Of a stretch of DNA of 64,000 nucleotides, positions 8,149 through 17,564 are shown piece after piece. This DNA is from Ktedonobacteraceae bacterium (GTDB lineage Bacteria > Chloroflexota > Ktedonobacteria > Ktedonobacterales > Ktedonobacteraceae): the NCBI GenBank assembly GCA_035653615.1, contig DASRBN010000004.1, forward strand, positions 157,257 through 221,256, given 5' to 3'. The notes beneath the pieces were generated by a model. The model saw only the letters and a list, made by a program, of their open reading frames with translations. It did not search any database and had not been told where the DNA came from. A program made the position numbers and the translations under genes. The stretch's first letter is position 1. Every line of letters starts with the position of its first letter.

Positions 8149-9012
8149 TCACGCCAACCCCTGCCACAATCCAAGGGTCTCCGGGTAGTTCATGAGCAAG
8201 ACTTCTCGCCCGTACTGGCGATGCTCCCTTGTTTTCTGAACGGCCTTCGCCTGCCTCCAGGTCAGTAGTCGCCAGCGTTGTGCCGGATAGAGTTCGTCCA
8301 CCAGGGAATGCGCGTAGTACGAGAGCGCAACGTACGCTGGGGTGGCATTGAGTAGTGTAGCAAGACGCCGGTGATCGTCCTCAGTAAAAAGCTGGCTCCC
8401 ATCGACGGTATCATAGTAGTCCTCGCAGCCGATGTAGGGCGGGTCCACATAGAAGAGCGTCCGTGGTGTTTGATAGGTCTGGATGATCGCAGCAAAGTCC
8501 CGATGCTCAATTTGCACATACCGGAACCGCTGGGCTACGACTGTTAGCAGTGCTGTTGCTGTACGAAGGGCGGAGACCCGGTTCGCGCCTTCCCCAATGA
8601 GGTAGCCCCATCCCTTGCTGAAATCGGGCACGCCACCGAAGGTCGAGCGCAGGACATAAAACCAGCGTGCTGCGCGCTCCAGGTCATCCATCGGCGCATT
8701 GGCTCGTAAACTGGCGTGATAGGCATGGTAGAGGCTGCGGCTATAGGGCAGCGAGTCGATGCGCTGCTGTAGAGCTTCTGGTTGGTCACGCGCTGCCATC
8801 CAGAAGCGTACCAGGTCGTCATTCAAATCATTGTAGACCTCCAGGTGGCTCCCCGGAGCTTTGTGGAACAACACATGCGCGGCACCGCCGAACACCTCCA
8901 CATAGGTTCCATATAACTCTGGCGGGGGAAACGCTTTCACAATGCGTTTTGCCGAGGCAAACTTTCCCCCAACCCACATGAGCGGAGAGACGATTTTGGG
9001 AGAAGTATTCAT
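8149..9012 (-). CDS. DNA adenine methyltransferase, Dam/D12 class
   Basis: A 287-residue N6-adenine methylase of the D12 class. The SAM-binding motif is MWVGGKFASAKRIVKAFP (residues about 12-29), followed by YVEVFGGAAHVLFHK. The catalytic motif is DPPYIGCEDYY (residues about 192-202). The order (SAM motif, then DPPY) is the alpha class of Dam. The start overlaps the primase stop as ATGA. In mobile elements these enzymes usually protect DNA from host restriction or control replication; no partner endonuclease is present here. Confidence 0.9.
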   Translation of the reverse strand: MNTSPKIVSPLMWVGGKFASAKRIVKAFPPPELYGTYVEVFGGAAHVLFHKAPGSHLEVYNDLNDDLVRFWMAARDQPEALQQRIDSLPYSRSLYHAYHASLRANAPMDDLERAARWFYVLRSTFGGVPDFSKGWGYLIGEGANRVSALRTATALLTVVAQRFRYVQIEHRDFAAIIQTYQTPRTLFYVDPPYIGCEDYYDTVDGSQLFTEDDHRRLATLLNATPAYVALSYYAHSLVDELYPAQRWRLLTWRQAKAVQKTREHRQYGREVLLMNYPETLGLWQGLA

Positions 9013-11990
9013 GCGTGTCCCTCTTGCTCATAGGCTTGTATTGCCTCTCGCCGAGCTTCCCAAAGGGTTTGTGGATAGTAGAACCGCTCAATTCCATCCT
9101 TGAGAAGGATCACACCTATTCTGTAGCGCAGCTGCTCCTTTCTTTCCCCTGAGAAAAAGGTCACATCCTGCTCTTGGCGATTACCCGTCAGATACCCGAG
9201 GCCATCAACGGTTTCGACATACTGACGAGGATGTGTAGGGTTCGTGTAGGGTTGCGAATTGTTGTTGATTTGCCCTGGATTGGCTTCAGAGCGTGTCTTA
9301 TGGTTCTTCACAGTGGTTGAGCTAGTGTAGGGTGTGTAGGGTTTTTCTCTATTTCGGCCTTCATGAAGGCCATGATTTGCGTTTGGGGAAAAAACTTGGG
9401 GAAACCCTACACACCCTACACTCTCATCCTCCTCAGATACCTGTAGATTGGCTTCTGATGGTCGTTTATCGTTATCTTCCTCCTCTTGAGAGGTATACAC
9501 TAACCCTACACTCCTTTCGCTAGCCAGTAACCCGATTCCCTGGTAAATCATCCCGGCATTCCCTCGCCTCTTCTCAAAGCGCTTGCTCATCTCATTGCCA
9601 AACAGGGTCGCGTTCATGCCGGAGCCAAACTGGTTATCTTTACACCACTCCTTGTAAGCTTCATAAAGTGCGCTTGCTTTGACATAGGCATCGGCTTGTA
9701 CCAGGCAGCACTCACGAATGAATTGTAGGATTTTATCCTCTTCATCGCGGTACTTTTCGGTTGCCAGCCGAATGAAGGAGGGGATGGCCAGCCCCTGGTG
9801 CTGCCAGGCCAGACATCCCCGGACAAGCCAGGCCAAAATGCCGCTGCGTTCCTCTTTGAGCTTCGCCTTAAGTGTGGGATCAGCCTGGCGCTCGTTCGGC
9901 GTCTGGGGATGGTCCACGAACCGGATACCAAATTCGATCAGGCAAGCACGCGACCAGAAGGCTTGATCGCGCGCGTCGGCATGAGGTTTATAGTTGGTCA
10001 TAAGCAGGAGCTTATGCGTAGGAGCGAAGCTAAATTGCCTGCCATGCAACTGCCGCGCTGAAATTTCTCCCCCGCCAGTGAGCAATTTGATCTGGGCAAT
10101 GTTGAGTTTATCTCCTTGCCGCGTTTCGCTACCCCAGACCAGGCGTTTCCCCTGCAAATCACACAAATGCGGAGTCGGCGCACCACTGACACGGAACTTC
10201 TCCTGGGCGACGAACAGGTCATTACTCACCGCGCCCACGAGCGATCCCAGCACATCCTTGAGCGTATCCAGTAGGGTATCCTTACCATTGCGTCCTTCTG
10301 CTCCATAGAAGATGGTAAAGATGTGGTGGGAAAGCTCACCGGTAATACTGTATCCGAGCAGGCGTTGCACGAACGCAATTAGAACGGTTCGTTCGCTCTC
10401 TGGCTTATCCTGGAAAACCTCCTGGAGGAATTGCTCAAAGCGTGGGGCTGGCGTGTCCAATCCCGTCCACGCCGTCGGAATCGCGGTTCTGAGATAGTCT
10501 TCTGGCTTGCCAACGTGGAGTTCACCTGTTTGCAAATCCAGCACGCCATTGGCACATGCCAGCAACCAGGGAGAGGTGTCCCATTCCCGCGAGGTGATGC
10601 GCAGATAGGCCTGCGCGTAGGTCAACACGGCCTGCGCACGTTTCAGCTTTTTGAGTGCCTTCGCCCGCCCGATGAGTGCGCCGGTCATCTCCTTGAGCCA
10701 TTGATACTGCTGTGCGTCCGGGTCATCCCCCTTGCCGCGCTGCAACAGGTCGGCGTCCAGGCGCTTTTCTGCCCAGGCTGCCTCTTCTGCCAGCTGGGCG
10801 CTGGTCTCTAGATAGACGGAGGCCAGCGGTCCGCTGGCCAGCAACAGCGCGTGTTTGCATTCATCGCGTTCCCAATGATGCCCCTGCCACTCGTACCACA
10901 TGCCCTCAGTATGATCATACACACACTTCCCACGGAATAAATGGGCATAGAGCCGGGCATCACCCTCTTCTTCATCACGCAGGCACCCCATGACGAAATC
11001 CAGTTCCGTTTCCGGCAGCGAGACCCCTTCTTTCTGGGAGACACCCTCCAGCCTGCCCCGGAATCGAATGATCTTGCCTGGTAGAGACCTGTGGTAGGTC
11101 TCACGGCATCCGGCAATAGCCCGTGCAATGGTGCCATGCCCATAGCTTTCCCCGGTTCTGGCTGGACGGTCCCACTTCTCTGGGCGATATAATCCCGAGC
11201 GGCGAAAGAGCCGATCCATGCGAGTAGCATCGTTGCCCGTCCAGAAAGCCAGCAGGTGGCACAGGGCGAGCTCTGCTTCCGACTGCGAGGGATAGCCAGT
11301 AATGTTCCCGTGCCATAAGGCCTGAAAGTTCGCGCCATTCTGCGCGTGCAAGGCTTTCTCCAGTAAGGCTTCGTCGCTCAAGGAACTATCTTCAGCAGGG
11401 AGAGCGCCTTGTGGCTGCTGCCTGGCTGTCGCCAGCGCCATATAAAGTGGAACCAAAGCGGGGCAGGCTTCGATACTGGTAGGGGTGCCTGCGACATGCG
11501 CACCTGTCACGGTGAAGTAGCGCCGCTCACTGTACATTTCAATAGCGGCTTCCGGCTGTGGAGCGCCAGGCACGTGCCGCCGGAGCCCACGCGGAACAAT
11601 ACCACGCACCAGGATATGAAGACCGGTATGACTCGGCGAATATTCCGCATAGCTTGGGAGTTGGTCAAGATAGCCCTGCGCCCACGGGTCAAGGCTCCCA
11701 TCTAGATGGACGCAGTGATCCAGGTCCACCCCGGTATAGTCTCCCTGGAACATGTAGCCAATGCCATCATACCTGCCAGTGCATTGCCCTTGTACTGCCT
11801 GGGCATAACTGGCCCAGGTGTGTGGGTTATCGGAAGCTGCCTTTTTCCCTGTCAAGGGATGATAGGGCACTTTGGTCCACTTGCCCCCCCGCCGCTCTTT
11901 GCGCCAGCACACCCATTGTGGACGGGTGCGCAGTTCTTCCAACGCGGGCAGGTTTCGTCCACACGAAAGGGTTGCCTGATTACTCACCAT
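9009..11990 (-). CDS. Prim-pol / D5-type primase-helicase
   Basis: A 993-residue replication protein. The N-terminal region (about 10-200) is a bifunctional primase-polymerase-like domain: WRKERRGGKWTKVPYHP, then a GVDLDHC acidic motif near residue 90 and SPSHTGLHI. A middle NrS-1-like segment (YPSQSEAELALCHLLAFW) leads to the D5 N-terminal domain and an SF3 helicase with Walker A GAEGRNGKDT near residues 563-572. The chosen ATG at 11990 overlaps the excisionase-like gene's end by 11 bases. An upstream extension to 12080 runs through that gene and is not supported. It implies that the element can start its own replication. Confidence 0.9.
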   Translation of the reverse strand: MVSNQATLSCGRNLPALEELRTRPQWVCWRKERRGGKWTKVPYHPLTGKKAASDNPHTWASYAQAVQGQCTGRYDGIGYMFQGDYTGVDLDHCVHLDGSLDPWAQGYLDQLPSYAEYSPSHTGLHILVRGIVPRGLRRHVPGAPQPEAAIEMYSERRYFTVTGAHVAGTPTSIEACPALVPLYMALATARQQPQGALPAEDSSLSDEALLEKALHAQNGANFQALWHGNITGYPSQSEAELALCHLLAFWTGNDATRMDRLFRRSGLYRPEKWDRPARTGESYGHGTIARAIAGCRETYHRSLPGKIIRFRGRLEGVSQKEGVSLPETELDFVMGCLRDEEEGDARLYAHLFRGKCVYDHTEGMWYEWQGHHWERDECKHALLLASGPLASVYLETSAQLAEEAAWAEKRLDADLLQRGKGDDPDAQQYQWLKEMTGALIGRAKALKKLKRAQAVLTYAQAYLRITSREWDTSPWLLACANGVLDLQTGELHVGKPEDYLRTAIPTAWTGLDTPAPRFEQFLQEVFQDKPESERTVLIAFVQRLLGYSITGELSHHIFTIFYGAEGRNGKDTLLDTLKDVLGSLVGAVSNDLFVAQEKFRVSGAPTPHLCDLQGKRLVWGSETRQGDKLNIAQIKLLTGGGEISARQLHGRQFSFAPTHKLLLMTNYKPHADARDQAFWSRACLIEFGIRFVDHPQTPNERQADPTLKAKLKEERSGILAWLVRGCLAWQHQGLAIPSFIRLATEKYRDEEDKILQFIRECCLVQADAYVKASALYEAYKEWCKDNQFGSGMNATLFGNEMSKRFEKRRGNAGMIYQGIGLLASERSVGLVYTSQEEEDNDKRPSEANLQVSEEDESVGCVGFPQVFSPNANHGLHEGRNREKPYTPYTSSTTVKNHKTRSEANPGQINNNSQPYTNPTHPRQYVETVDGLGYLTGNRQEQDVTFFSGERKEQLRYRIGVILLKDGIERFYYPQTLWEARREAIQAYEQEGHA

Positions 11991-12198
11991 GTTGCTCAAT
12001 CCAGGCCTGTAGTTTCCCCGGTTGGACACGCCTGGCCCCATCGATCTTGATGGAGGGCAGTCCGCTTTTGAGCAGGGCATAGACTTTGACTTTGCTCAAG
12101 CCAAGAATAGCAGCAACCTCACTTACGGTCAGCAGCTTTTGCAGGGGGTCTGCCGGCAGTATTTTGATCGTGGTGGTTGATTTCATGTTGGTACGCAT
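11980..12198 (-). CDS. Excisionase-like helix-turn-helix DNA-binding protein
   Basis: A 72-residue protein with a MerR/excisionase-family winged HTH: LTVSEVAAILGLSKVKVYALLKSG followed by the IDGARRVQPGKLQAWIEQ wing. AAGGAA lies six bases before the ATG at 12198. It overlaps the primase start, so both are made together. It may serve as the recombination directionality factor or as a regulator of replication genes. It is far from the integrase gene, so the excisionase role is an inference. Confidence 0.75.
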   Translation of the reverse strand: MRTNMKSTTTIKILPADPLQKLLTVSEVAAILGLSKVKVYALLKSGLPSIKIDGARRVQPGKLQAWIEQHGE

Positions 12199-12218
12199 AG
12201 ATTTCCTTTCCGTTGATC

Positions 12219-12728
12219 CTAACTGGCCTGCTCCTGGAGGAGTGCGCAGGCATAGACCTGCTCGTAGAGACATTCAAGCGCCTCATCAGGGGTAATCCCT
12301 CGCGCTGAGATGACCTGGATGCCGGGATGCTTGATCACCACCGCGGCCATGGCTTCGAGAGTGGTCAGTACCAGCACGTGACTCCCCCCAAGCATCTGTG
12401 CGATTTCTTCCCGGTACCAGGCATTGCGTTCTGGGTAGACTTCGGTAGAGGCGGCGAGCCTTTCCCATTCTACCGATAACCTAATCGCCTCATCCCAGGC
12501 ACAACAGGCGTCCAGGGCTTGTTGTCGGGAAGGGTAACCCTGCTCTTGATCAGCACAGGACTGTACTGGGAGAGCTGGCGGAATAGCACTCGTCTCGATA
12601 TCGAGAAAGGTGACCCAATGGGGTGTATCGGTCAGAGAAGCGAACGCTGGGAACCAGCGCCCCTCGGCAGTTTCAATCAGCGCCATCCCTGTCGGAAGTG
12701 CTCCTGTAGAGGTTGTTTGTTGCGTCAT
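12219..12728 (-). CDS. Hypothetical protein
   Basis: 169 residues, not recognised. No signal peptide or membrane helix. The middle part is rich in E, W and A (ACCAWDEAIRLSVEWERLAA), and the C-terminal half looks like an alpha/beta unit (MLGGSHVLVLTTLEAMAAVVIKHPGIQVISARG). AAGGAG stands seven bases before the ATG. It precedes the excisionase-like gene by 20 bases in the same unit. Confidence 0.6.
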   Translation of the reverse strand: MTQQTTSTGALPTGMALIETAEGRWFPAFASLTDTPHWVTFLDIETSAIPPALPVQSCADQEQGYPSRQQALDACCAWDEAIRLSVEWERLAASTEVYPERNAWYREEIAQMLGGSHVLVLTTLEAMAAVVIKHPGIQVISARGITPDEALECLYEQVYACALLQEQAS

Positions 12729-12826
12729 GCATGTTCTCCTTTATCTGATGGCAAAAGAAAAGGCCAAGACAGATGTCCTGGCATGGGTATATAAAACTTA
12801 TCTCGTTGACTATCCGGTCTGGCCTG

Positions 12827-13528
12827 TTATTTCACGCGTAATCGCCTTTGTTGGTGATAGCGCCGGAGGCCTGTACTGATCTTGCTACCGATAGCCCGGC
12901 GCTCAGCCTCCGTCAAAAAGGACAGAGGACGACCACGATAGCGCGTTTTTTGTGCGTCCTCTACCTCTCGTTTAATGCGTCGCTGTGTTCTAGGTGGCAG
13001 GCTGGCCAGCAACGCTTGTGCTGTGGCATCGCCGTTGATGAGCGCCCCTAGCAGCATATGGTGTCCAAACGAAGTACGGCGAAGCTGCGCAAAGTCCGGG
13101 GAGGTGATGGCGACCGCCGTCTCGCGTGGCTCGTAACGGCGGTTCGTGCGCATCTCCCAGACCGGCAGATGCAGGTAGCTATCATGCAGCCCGCAGATGA
13201 CCAGGCTGAACTCAGGATGATCAGCCAGGTGGTAGCGGTAGTAATCGCTGCTTTTGGCCAGCACCACCGCGTGGCGCGCTCGTTGCAGGATAGCCGGGAC
13301 CTGCTCCGGGGTCTGTTTGGAGGCATAGAAGGCTTCGCACTCGCTGACATGAGCTAACAGAGCACGCATCGTGGCCTGGGTCTCTTTGGCATCCTTACAG
13401 CGAATCACGGCAATGCTGTTATTGGTGGCACTGAGCGGAACCAGGGCATAGCACGCGTTGACGTGCTGGCTATAAAGCGCGGCCCAAGTCTTTTCGCGCG
13501 TGTAGCGACTGTACGGACGCTCGGTCAT
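12827..13528 (-). CDS. Hypothetical protein
   Basis: 233 residues, family not recognised. The sequence is soluble, with an alpha/beta start (YALVPLSATNNSIAVIRCKDA) and a basic C-terminus (RRIKREVEDAQKTRYRGR...RRYHQQRRLRVK) that could bind nucleic acid. It begins four bases after the preceding membrane gene's stop (13532), with GAGGAGG upstream, so the two are co-translated. Confidence 0.6.
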   Translation of the reverse strand: MTERPYSRYTREKTWAALYSQHVNACYALVPLSATNNSIAVIRCKDAKETQATMRALLAHVSECEAFYASKQTPEQVPAILQRARHAVVLAKSSDYYRYHLADHPEFSLVICGLHDSYLHLPVWEMRTNRRYEPRETAVAITSPDFAQLRRTSFGHHMLLGALINGDATAQALLASLPPRTQRRIKREVEDAQKTRYRGRPLSFLTEAERRAIGSKISTGLRRYHQQRRLRVK

Positions 13529-13531
13529 GGA

Positions 13532-14611
13532 TTACGCATCCTCCTCAGTCACGGTGGTACTGCCCTGAACCGGTCCGAGTTGGTTGTATCCTTGACCCAT
13601 AGCGACCATGAGGTTAATGGCCATTTGCCGCTGATCAATGGGCATGGCCGGGTCGAGGATAGCGCGTTGCAGCCTGGTCAGCATCTGAATGGTCATCTGA
13701 GCAGTTTCCTGCTGCGTGCGCAGAGCATCTATCTGGGCCTGATTCTGCATCTTCTCGATGCTGAGCTGGGTAGTCAGCTTGTCGTCTTTGATCTGCGCTT
13801 CGACCGATGCTTGGCGCACGGCAAGGATGCCGTCGTTGATGATGGAGACTTCTCGCCTTTTCTGCTGGAGCAACTGTTCCGATGCTTTGGTCCGTTGCTC
13901 CTCTTCCTCCAGGGCCTGTTCTGCCGTGGTGGGTTTCTCTTCGTGAGCGAAGGCGGTATAGCCATCGGCGACCAGGGTGAAAACGGCGCGCAGGACCGCG
14001 AACGTCCAGACGCCCCAGGCACCGATGTCAGTAGCTTTGGTCTGGGCCGCGATGAAGATGACCTGTGTGGCACAGACACCGGTGGCGAGGGCAAACCAGA
14101 AGTAGAACTGACGGCGGAGCTTGCGCTTGTCAAGAACACCTGGTCCGTCCGGTCGCCGCTCAGAGCGATTGCGGATCGTGGCCGCTTTGTAGGAGACAGC
14201 CAGGAAGGTCCCCTCAAGGACCAGCGCGACGGCAACGATGGAAAGGCCGGCGATGACCTCCTGGGCCTTCTGTCGGAGCCACAGAACCAGGAAGACCTCG
14301 CCGATGGTTCCAATCACCAGGATGATGGGTCCTATCCATGCCCAGACCTCGCTGTACCCTTCCATCAATTGGGTGGAAAAGGACCAGCCGAACTGGATGC
14401 GGGCAACGCGCTGGTCAACATGCTGGACCAACTGCTCAGGTGTGTAGTTCACCAGGTTAAGCAACTCGCTTTGCACGCTTGGAGCGGCTGGACTGTTGCC
14501 TCCGATGAGCGGGCCGGTAGTTGGTCCTGGTGGCTGCGGTGGTGTTGGCGGATTCGCCGCTGGGGTGATGTTCCCGGGTTGGCGTCCCCTAAAGGGGTTG
14601 CGGAATCCCAT
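13532..14611 (-). CDS. Membrane protein with C-terminal coiled coil
   Basis: 359 residues from ATG 14611, which has AGGAG ten bases upstream. A proline-rich N-terminus (about 10-45) is followed by about four hydrophobic helices between residues 85 and 220 (IGPIILVIGTIGEVFLVLWL, VAVALVLEGTFLAV, WFALATGVCATQVIFIAA, VWTFAVLRAVFTLVADGY). Then comes a long charged Q/E-rich coiled coil (about 225-330, EEEEQRTKASEQLLQQKRREV). Probably an inner-membrane protein with a cytosolic coil. No family recognised. A transfer-apparatus or anchoring role is possible but unproved. Confidence 0.65.
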   Translation of the reverse strand: MGFRNPFRGRQPGNITPAANPPTPPQPPGPTTGPLIGGNSPAAPSVQSELLNLVNYTPEQLVQHVDQRVARIQFGWSFSTQLMEGYSEVWAWIGPIILVIGTIGEVFLVLWLRQKAQEVIAGLSIVAVALVLEGTFLAVSYKAATIRNRSERRPDGPGVLDKRKLRRQFYFWFALATGVCATQVIFIAAQTKATDIGAWGVWTFAVLRAVFTLVADGYTAFAHEEKPTTAEQALEEEEQRTKASEQLLQQKRREVSIINDGILAVRQASVEAQIKDDKLTTQLSIEKMQNQAQIDALRTQQETAQMTIQMLTRLQRAILDPAMPIDQRQMAINLMVAMGQGYNQLGPVQGSTTVTEEDA

Positions 14612-14695
14612 ATCTGTTTTTCTCCTCAAAATCGATGTCAAAAGGTGCTCTGGCACCGGCGGTTTACTCGGCTAATTTGGGGGGAATACTCCTGT

Positions 14696-14781
14696 AAAAA
14701 AGCGAGCTTCAGACAAGGGAAGAGGCCACGCGATACCCAGACCTTGGCCACCGTTTTTTGTCTGAAATCCTGCTCGCTTTT
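14696..14781. terminator. Long inverted repeat, likely bidirectional terminator
   Basis: AAAAGCGAGC and TTCAGACAA on the left pair with TTGTCTGAA and GCTCGCTTTT on the right, with a GGCCA/TGGCC inner pair. A/T runs flank both arms. It lies between the 14803 gene and the membrane-protein gene and would end the former's transcript. Confidence 0.55.
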
Positions 14782-14802
14782 CCACTCCAAATGGGCCGCG
14801 TG

Positions 14803-15108
14803 TCAAGCCGTTGCAGACGCTCCCGGACGGGCGGTACTGCGCGCTGCCTGTACCTGCTGGGGCTGGCTGCCGCTCTTCTTTTGCCGGCGCGCTTCGCGGG
14901 CCGTCTGGAACTTCTGCACGTGTTTGTCGCGTTCGGCTTGCCGAGCAGCGGCGGCAGCGACATTGGCCAGAGCGCGGATGCAGGTACGTCCGATTTTGCC
15001 ATAGACCACCGAGGCCTCGCTGGAAGTCGTCTCCACATCCTCGATGAGTCTGGCCATCTCGTCAGAGAGTTGTTGCAAGCGGGTGATTTCTTCGGGTTTG
15101 AATGCCAT
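14803..15108 (-). CDS. Small alpha-helical hypothetical protein
   Basis: 101 residues from ATG 15108 (AAGGAG nine bases upstream). An earlier in-frame Met at 15186 has no good ribosome site. The N-terminal half is amphipathic helix (MAFKPEEITRLQQLSDEMAR), the middle is alanine-rich and the C-terminus is basic and low-complexity (REARRQKKSGSQPQQVQ). It lies downstream of the sigma-factor gene. No function recognised. Confidence 0.55.
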   Translation of the reverse strand: MAFKPEEITRLQQLSDEMARLIEDVETTSSEASVVYGKIGRTCIRALANVAAAAARQAERDKHVQKFQTAREARRQKKSGSQPQQVQAARSTARPGASATA

Positions 15109-15218
15109 AGCGGTTTGCTCCTTTCTTACAATGGTCGAGCTAGAAAAAGGCTCCCCCCTGTATACCATGACTGTCAAGTCCTTCAAGCATAGAGGTGCCG
15201 GTTAGCATCTTTGCACGC

Positions 15219-16052
15219 TCATTTCAGATACTCCTGCAGTTCGTCGCTCGCATAGTGAACGCGCAGTTTGTGCAGTGCCTTGGCTTCAATTTGGCGAACG
15301 CGTTCCCGTGTGACGTGGAGCGTCTTGCCCACCTCCTCAAGCGTGCGGTTGCAACTATCGGCCAGGCCAAAGCGCAGCGTGACCACGACCCGCTCCCGTT
15401 CGCTCAGACAGGTCAGCCAGGAAGCGATCTGCTCTTTGAGCAAGAGATGATCGGCGGCATCAGATGGGGACGGTGTGCTGGGAGCCTCAACGAAGTCGCT
15501 CCAGGGGTGATCTTCTTCGCCAACAGCGAGGTCCAGGCTCATGGGTTCCTGACTCACCTGCAAGAGTTGGGCGACGCGCTGTGGGCTGAGGTCCATGTCC
15601 ACAGCAAGTTCCTCTTCGGTTGGTTCACGCCCCAGGTCTTGCTGCAAGCGAAGTCGGCTCCGATGCAGCCGGCGGATCGTTTCGCGCAGATGCATCGGAA
15701 GACGGATCGTCCGCCCCTGGTCGGCAAGGGCGCGAGTGATGGCCTGGCGAATCCACCAGAAGGCATGCGTGCTGAACTTGAGGCCCCGGCTGGCATCGAA
15801 TTTGTCCACTGCGCGCAGTAAGCCGAGGTTCCCCTCTTGAATGAGGTCTTCCAACGCTAGTCCATATCCTTGATAGCGCTTGGCAAGACTGACTACTAGT
15901 TTGACGTTGGCTTCGATGAAGCGCTGCCTGGCCTGCTCATCACCGGCCCGGATACACTCTGCCAACTGCTGTTCTTCTTCGAAGGTCAGCAACCGATGAG
16001 GCCCGATGTCTCTGAGGTACTGGCTGATGAGGTTGAGTTCCTCCTCATGCAT
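15219..16052 (-). CDS. RNA polymerase sigma factor, SigA/RpoD-like (group 1/2)
   Basis: 277 residues from ATG 16052 (AAGGAG ten bases upstream). Region 1.2 is [20 protein letters not shown]. Region 2 has [23 protein letters not shown] and [14 protein letters not shown], the -10 recognition helix. Region 3 follows, and region 4 ends with [20 protein letters not shown], the -35 HTH. Region 1.1 is absent. The protein directs RNA polymerase to sigma-70-type promoters. Lying inside an integrated element among plasmid-like genes, it probably drives the element's own promoters. Such a complete primary-type sigma on a mobile element is unusual. Confidence 0.92.
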   Translation of the reverse strand: MHEEELNLISQYLRDIGPHRLLTFEEEQQLAECIRAGDEQARQRFIEANVKLVVSLAKRYQGYGLALEDLIQEGNLGLLRAVDKFDASRGLKFSTHAFWWIRQAITRALADQGRTIRLPMHLRETIRRLHRSRLRLQQDLGREPTEEELAVDMDLSPQRVAQLLQVSQEPMSLDLAVGEEDHPWSDFVEAPSTPSPSDAADHLLLKEQIASWLTCLSERERVVVTLRFGLADSCNRTLEEVGKTLHVTRERVRQIEAKALHKLRVHYASDELQEYLK

Positions 16053-16358
16053 AGCAACTTGTCTCCTTGTCTTGAGAGCAAAAGAAGAGCACTGATGGCA
16101 TATCAGCGCTCCAATCTGACTGTGCTTGTCTGTTTGGGTGAGATCGTGCAAGCGTTTCATTCATAGACCCAGGCAGCCCCATCCTGGGCGCTGAGCCTCA
16201 ATCGCTGGCCTCCCTTGGCAAGCGCCAAGTGATCGTCCCATGATCATAATCCCCTCCATTTGATTTGCTGATCAGGCTGGACCCTGCGTGTGGCCTGCAA
16301 AGCTGCCCAATGTATCAACCTGATAAACTCGGCCTGCAATGGTAATCTTTGGCAGCAT
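16053..16358. other. Intergenic region upstream of the sigma-factor gene
   Basis: About 300 bases between the PAPS-reductase-like gene and the sigma gene. It should hold the sigma gene's promoter on the minus strand. Several TGATCA-containing words occur between 16240 and 16275, but no convincing promoter pair or terminator could be fixed. Confidence 0.4.
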
Positions 16359-17564
16359 TCAGAGAAAGTCTTCCTCCAGCAGTGGCTGGACTACCCCATC
16401 GGCCAGCACCTGGGGCAAGAGGACATCACCACGGACCTCGTGGCCTGTCCATCCCTCCGGCCAGGTATTGGCCTCCATCAGCTCTTGAATTCGCAGGTAT
16501 TCGCGCCGGTTGATCAGTTGGATGAACGGCCGTTTCGCCTGCCGCGCTGCGCTATTGATCGCTCGTTGTATCCTGAGTACCTCATGGAGTCCAGCGCGAC
16601 GAGCTTCCATAGTCAGCGGTCCTAACCGCATCGGATGGGCGGCAAGCCTGCCATCCTTGCGCCGGTCGGTGCCAGCTTTGCGCAGCCGGTATTGTGGTCT
16701 GGCGAGTTCCTGGTAGAGCGGTCTGAGCCGCTTCAGGGGAGCCAGGTATGCCCATTGCGGCAGTTTCAATACTGCATCCAGAGCCACATCCCTGGAGGCC
16801 AGGTTGCAGCCAACACAGCCAGTCCGGGCGTTGAGTTCCTCTTTTTCGTCTCCGCCATACACTTCAGCAATCACCTGGGTGGGAAAGCCATCCTCCGGGG
16901 CATAGAACATCAGCCAGTCCCAGATATGGCACACCCGCCAATGCAGGCATGGCGCCAATACATCGGCAACAGCCGTCGCGCTTGTGTGCTGTAGCCATCC
17001 CTGCCCGCATTCAGCCCCATCTCTTGAGCAGGATAGGGCGATGCGTTGATCGCGGGCGGCACTCTCTCCCAGGCGTACCCCAGTCAGGAGCAGCACCTTT
17101 TCCCCATGACTATAGCGCTGGCGCACAACGTCAAGCGCTAATTTCATCGGCTCGACTTTCAACTGTGCCGTACACCAGCGAAAGCGATTCTTGGGCGGAG
17201 GCACGCCGCGGCCAAACAGGTACACGAAGTAGCGGTCATCCAGTGCCGGTAAGACGATGTGCGTCTGTATCCCGTGTCGCCGCAGTTCCTGCAAAACACC
17301 CATGGCTGCCATCTGCAAGGGAGGCAACTCCAGGCGGGTATCGGCATACAACACGGTTAGGCTCCTGGGGGCAGCAATAGCCCCGGATGTGATGAGGTGG
17401 GCCACCAGGGTGACAACGGTCGAGGAGTCCTTGCCTCCACTATAGGCCATCGCCCAATGACCATACCCAGGACCGTAAGCAGACAGCGATTCGATAGTAA
17501 GGGCCAGCGACCGTTCGAAGGTCAAGCGCTCGCCCTCCCATAAACTCGGCATACGGCCGCTCAT
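16359..17564 (-). CDS. PAPS reductase-family / DndC-like ATP-pyrophosphatase
   Basis: 401 residues from ATG 17564 (GGAGGG upstream). It has the PP-loop AYSGGKDSSTVVTLV near residue 40, the RWCTAQLKVEPM segment and a late cysteine motif TGCVGCNLAS, which together resemble DndC of DNA phosphorothioation and phage PAPS-reductase homologues. Such proteins activate sulfate or sulfur through adenylation. No dndB, dndD or dndE partner is present in this window, so a DNA-modification role is only a possibility. The start overlaps the preceding 162-residue gene as ATGA, giving a coupled three-gene unit. Confidence 0.82.
   Translation of the reverse strand: MSGRMPSLWEGERLTFERSLALTIESLSAYGPGYGHWAMAYSGGKDSSTVVTLVAHLITSGAIAAPRSLTVLYADTRLELPPLQMAAMGVLQELRRHGIQTHIVLPALDDRYFVYLFGRGVPPPKNRFRWCTAQLKVEPMKLALDVVRQRYSHGEKVLLLTGVRLGESAARDQRIALSCSRDGAECGQGWLQHTSATAVADVLAPCLHWRVCHIWDWLMFYAPEDGFPTQVIAEVYGGDEKEELNARTGCVGCNLASRDVALDAVLKLPQWAYLAPLKRLRPLYQELARPQYRLRKAGTDRRKDGRLAAHPMRLGPLTMEARRAGLHEVLRIQRAINSAARQAKRPFIQLINRREYLRIQELMEANTWPEGWTGHEVRGDVLLPQVLADGVVQPLLEEDFL

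Noticed and set aside
11990..12080. Longer start for the primase-helicase
   Set aside because: The extra 30 residues (rich in P, S and G) overlap the HTH gene and are not preceded by a ribosome site. The ATG at 11990 fits the family start better.
13463..15004. A 513-codon open frame on the plus strand
   Set aside because: It lies antisense across the membrane-protein gene (13532-14611) and its neighbours, has no ribosome site or recognisable domain, and its composition reflects the codon pattern of the opposite strand.
16359..17564. A DNA phosphorothioation (Dnd) system
   Set aside because: Only a DndC-like protein is present. Without DndA/B/D/E or restriction partners the full system cannot be claimed.
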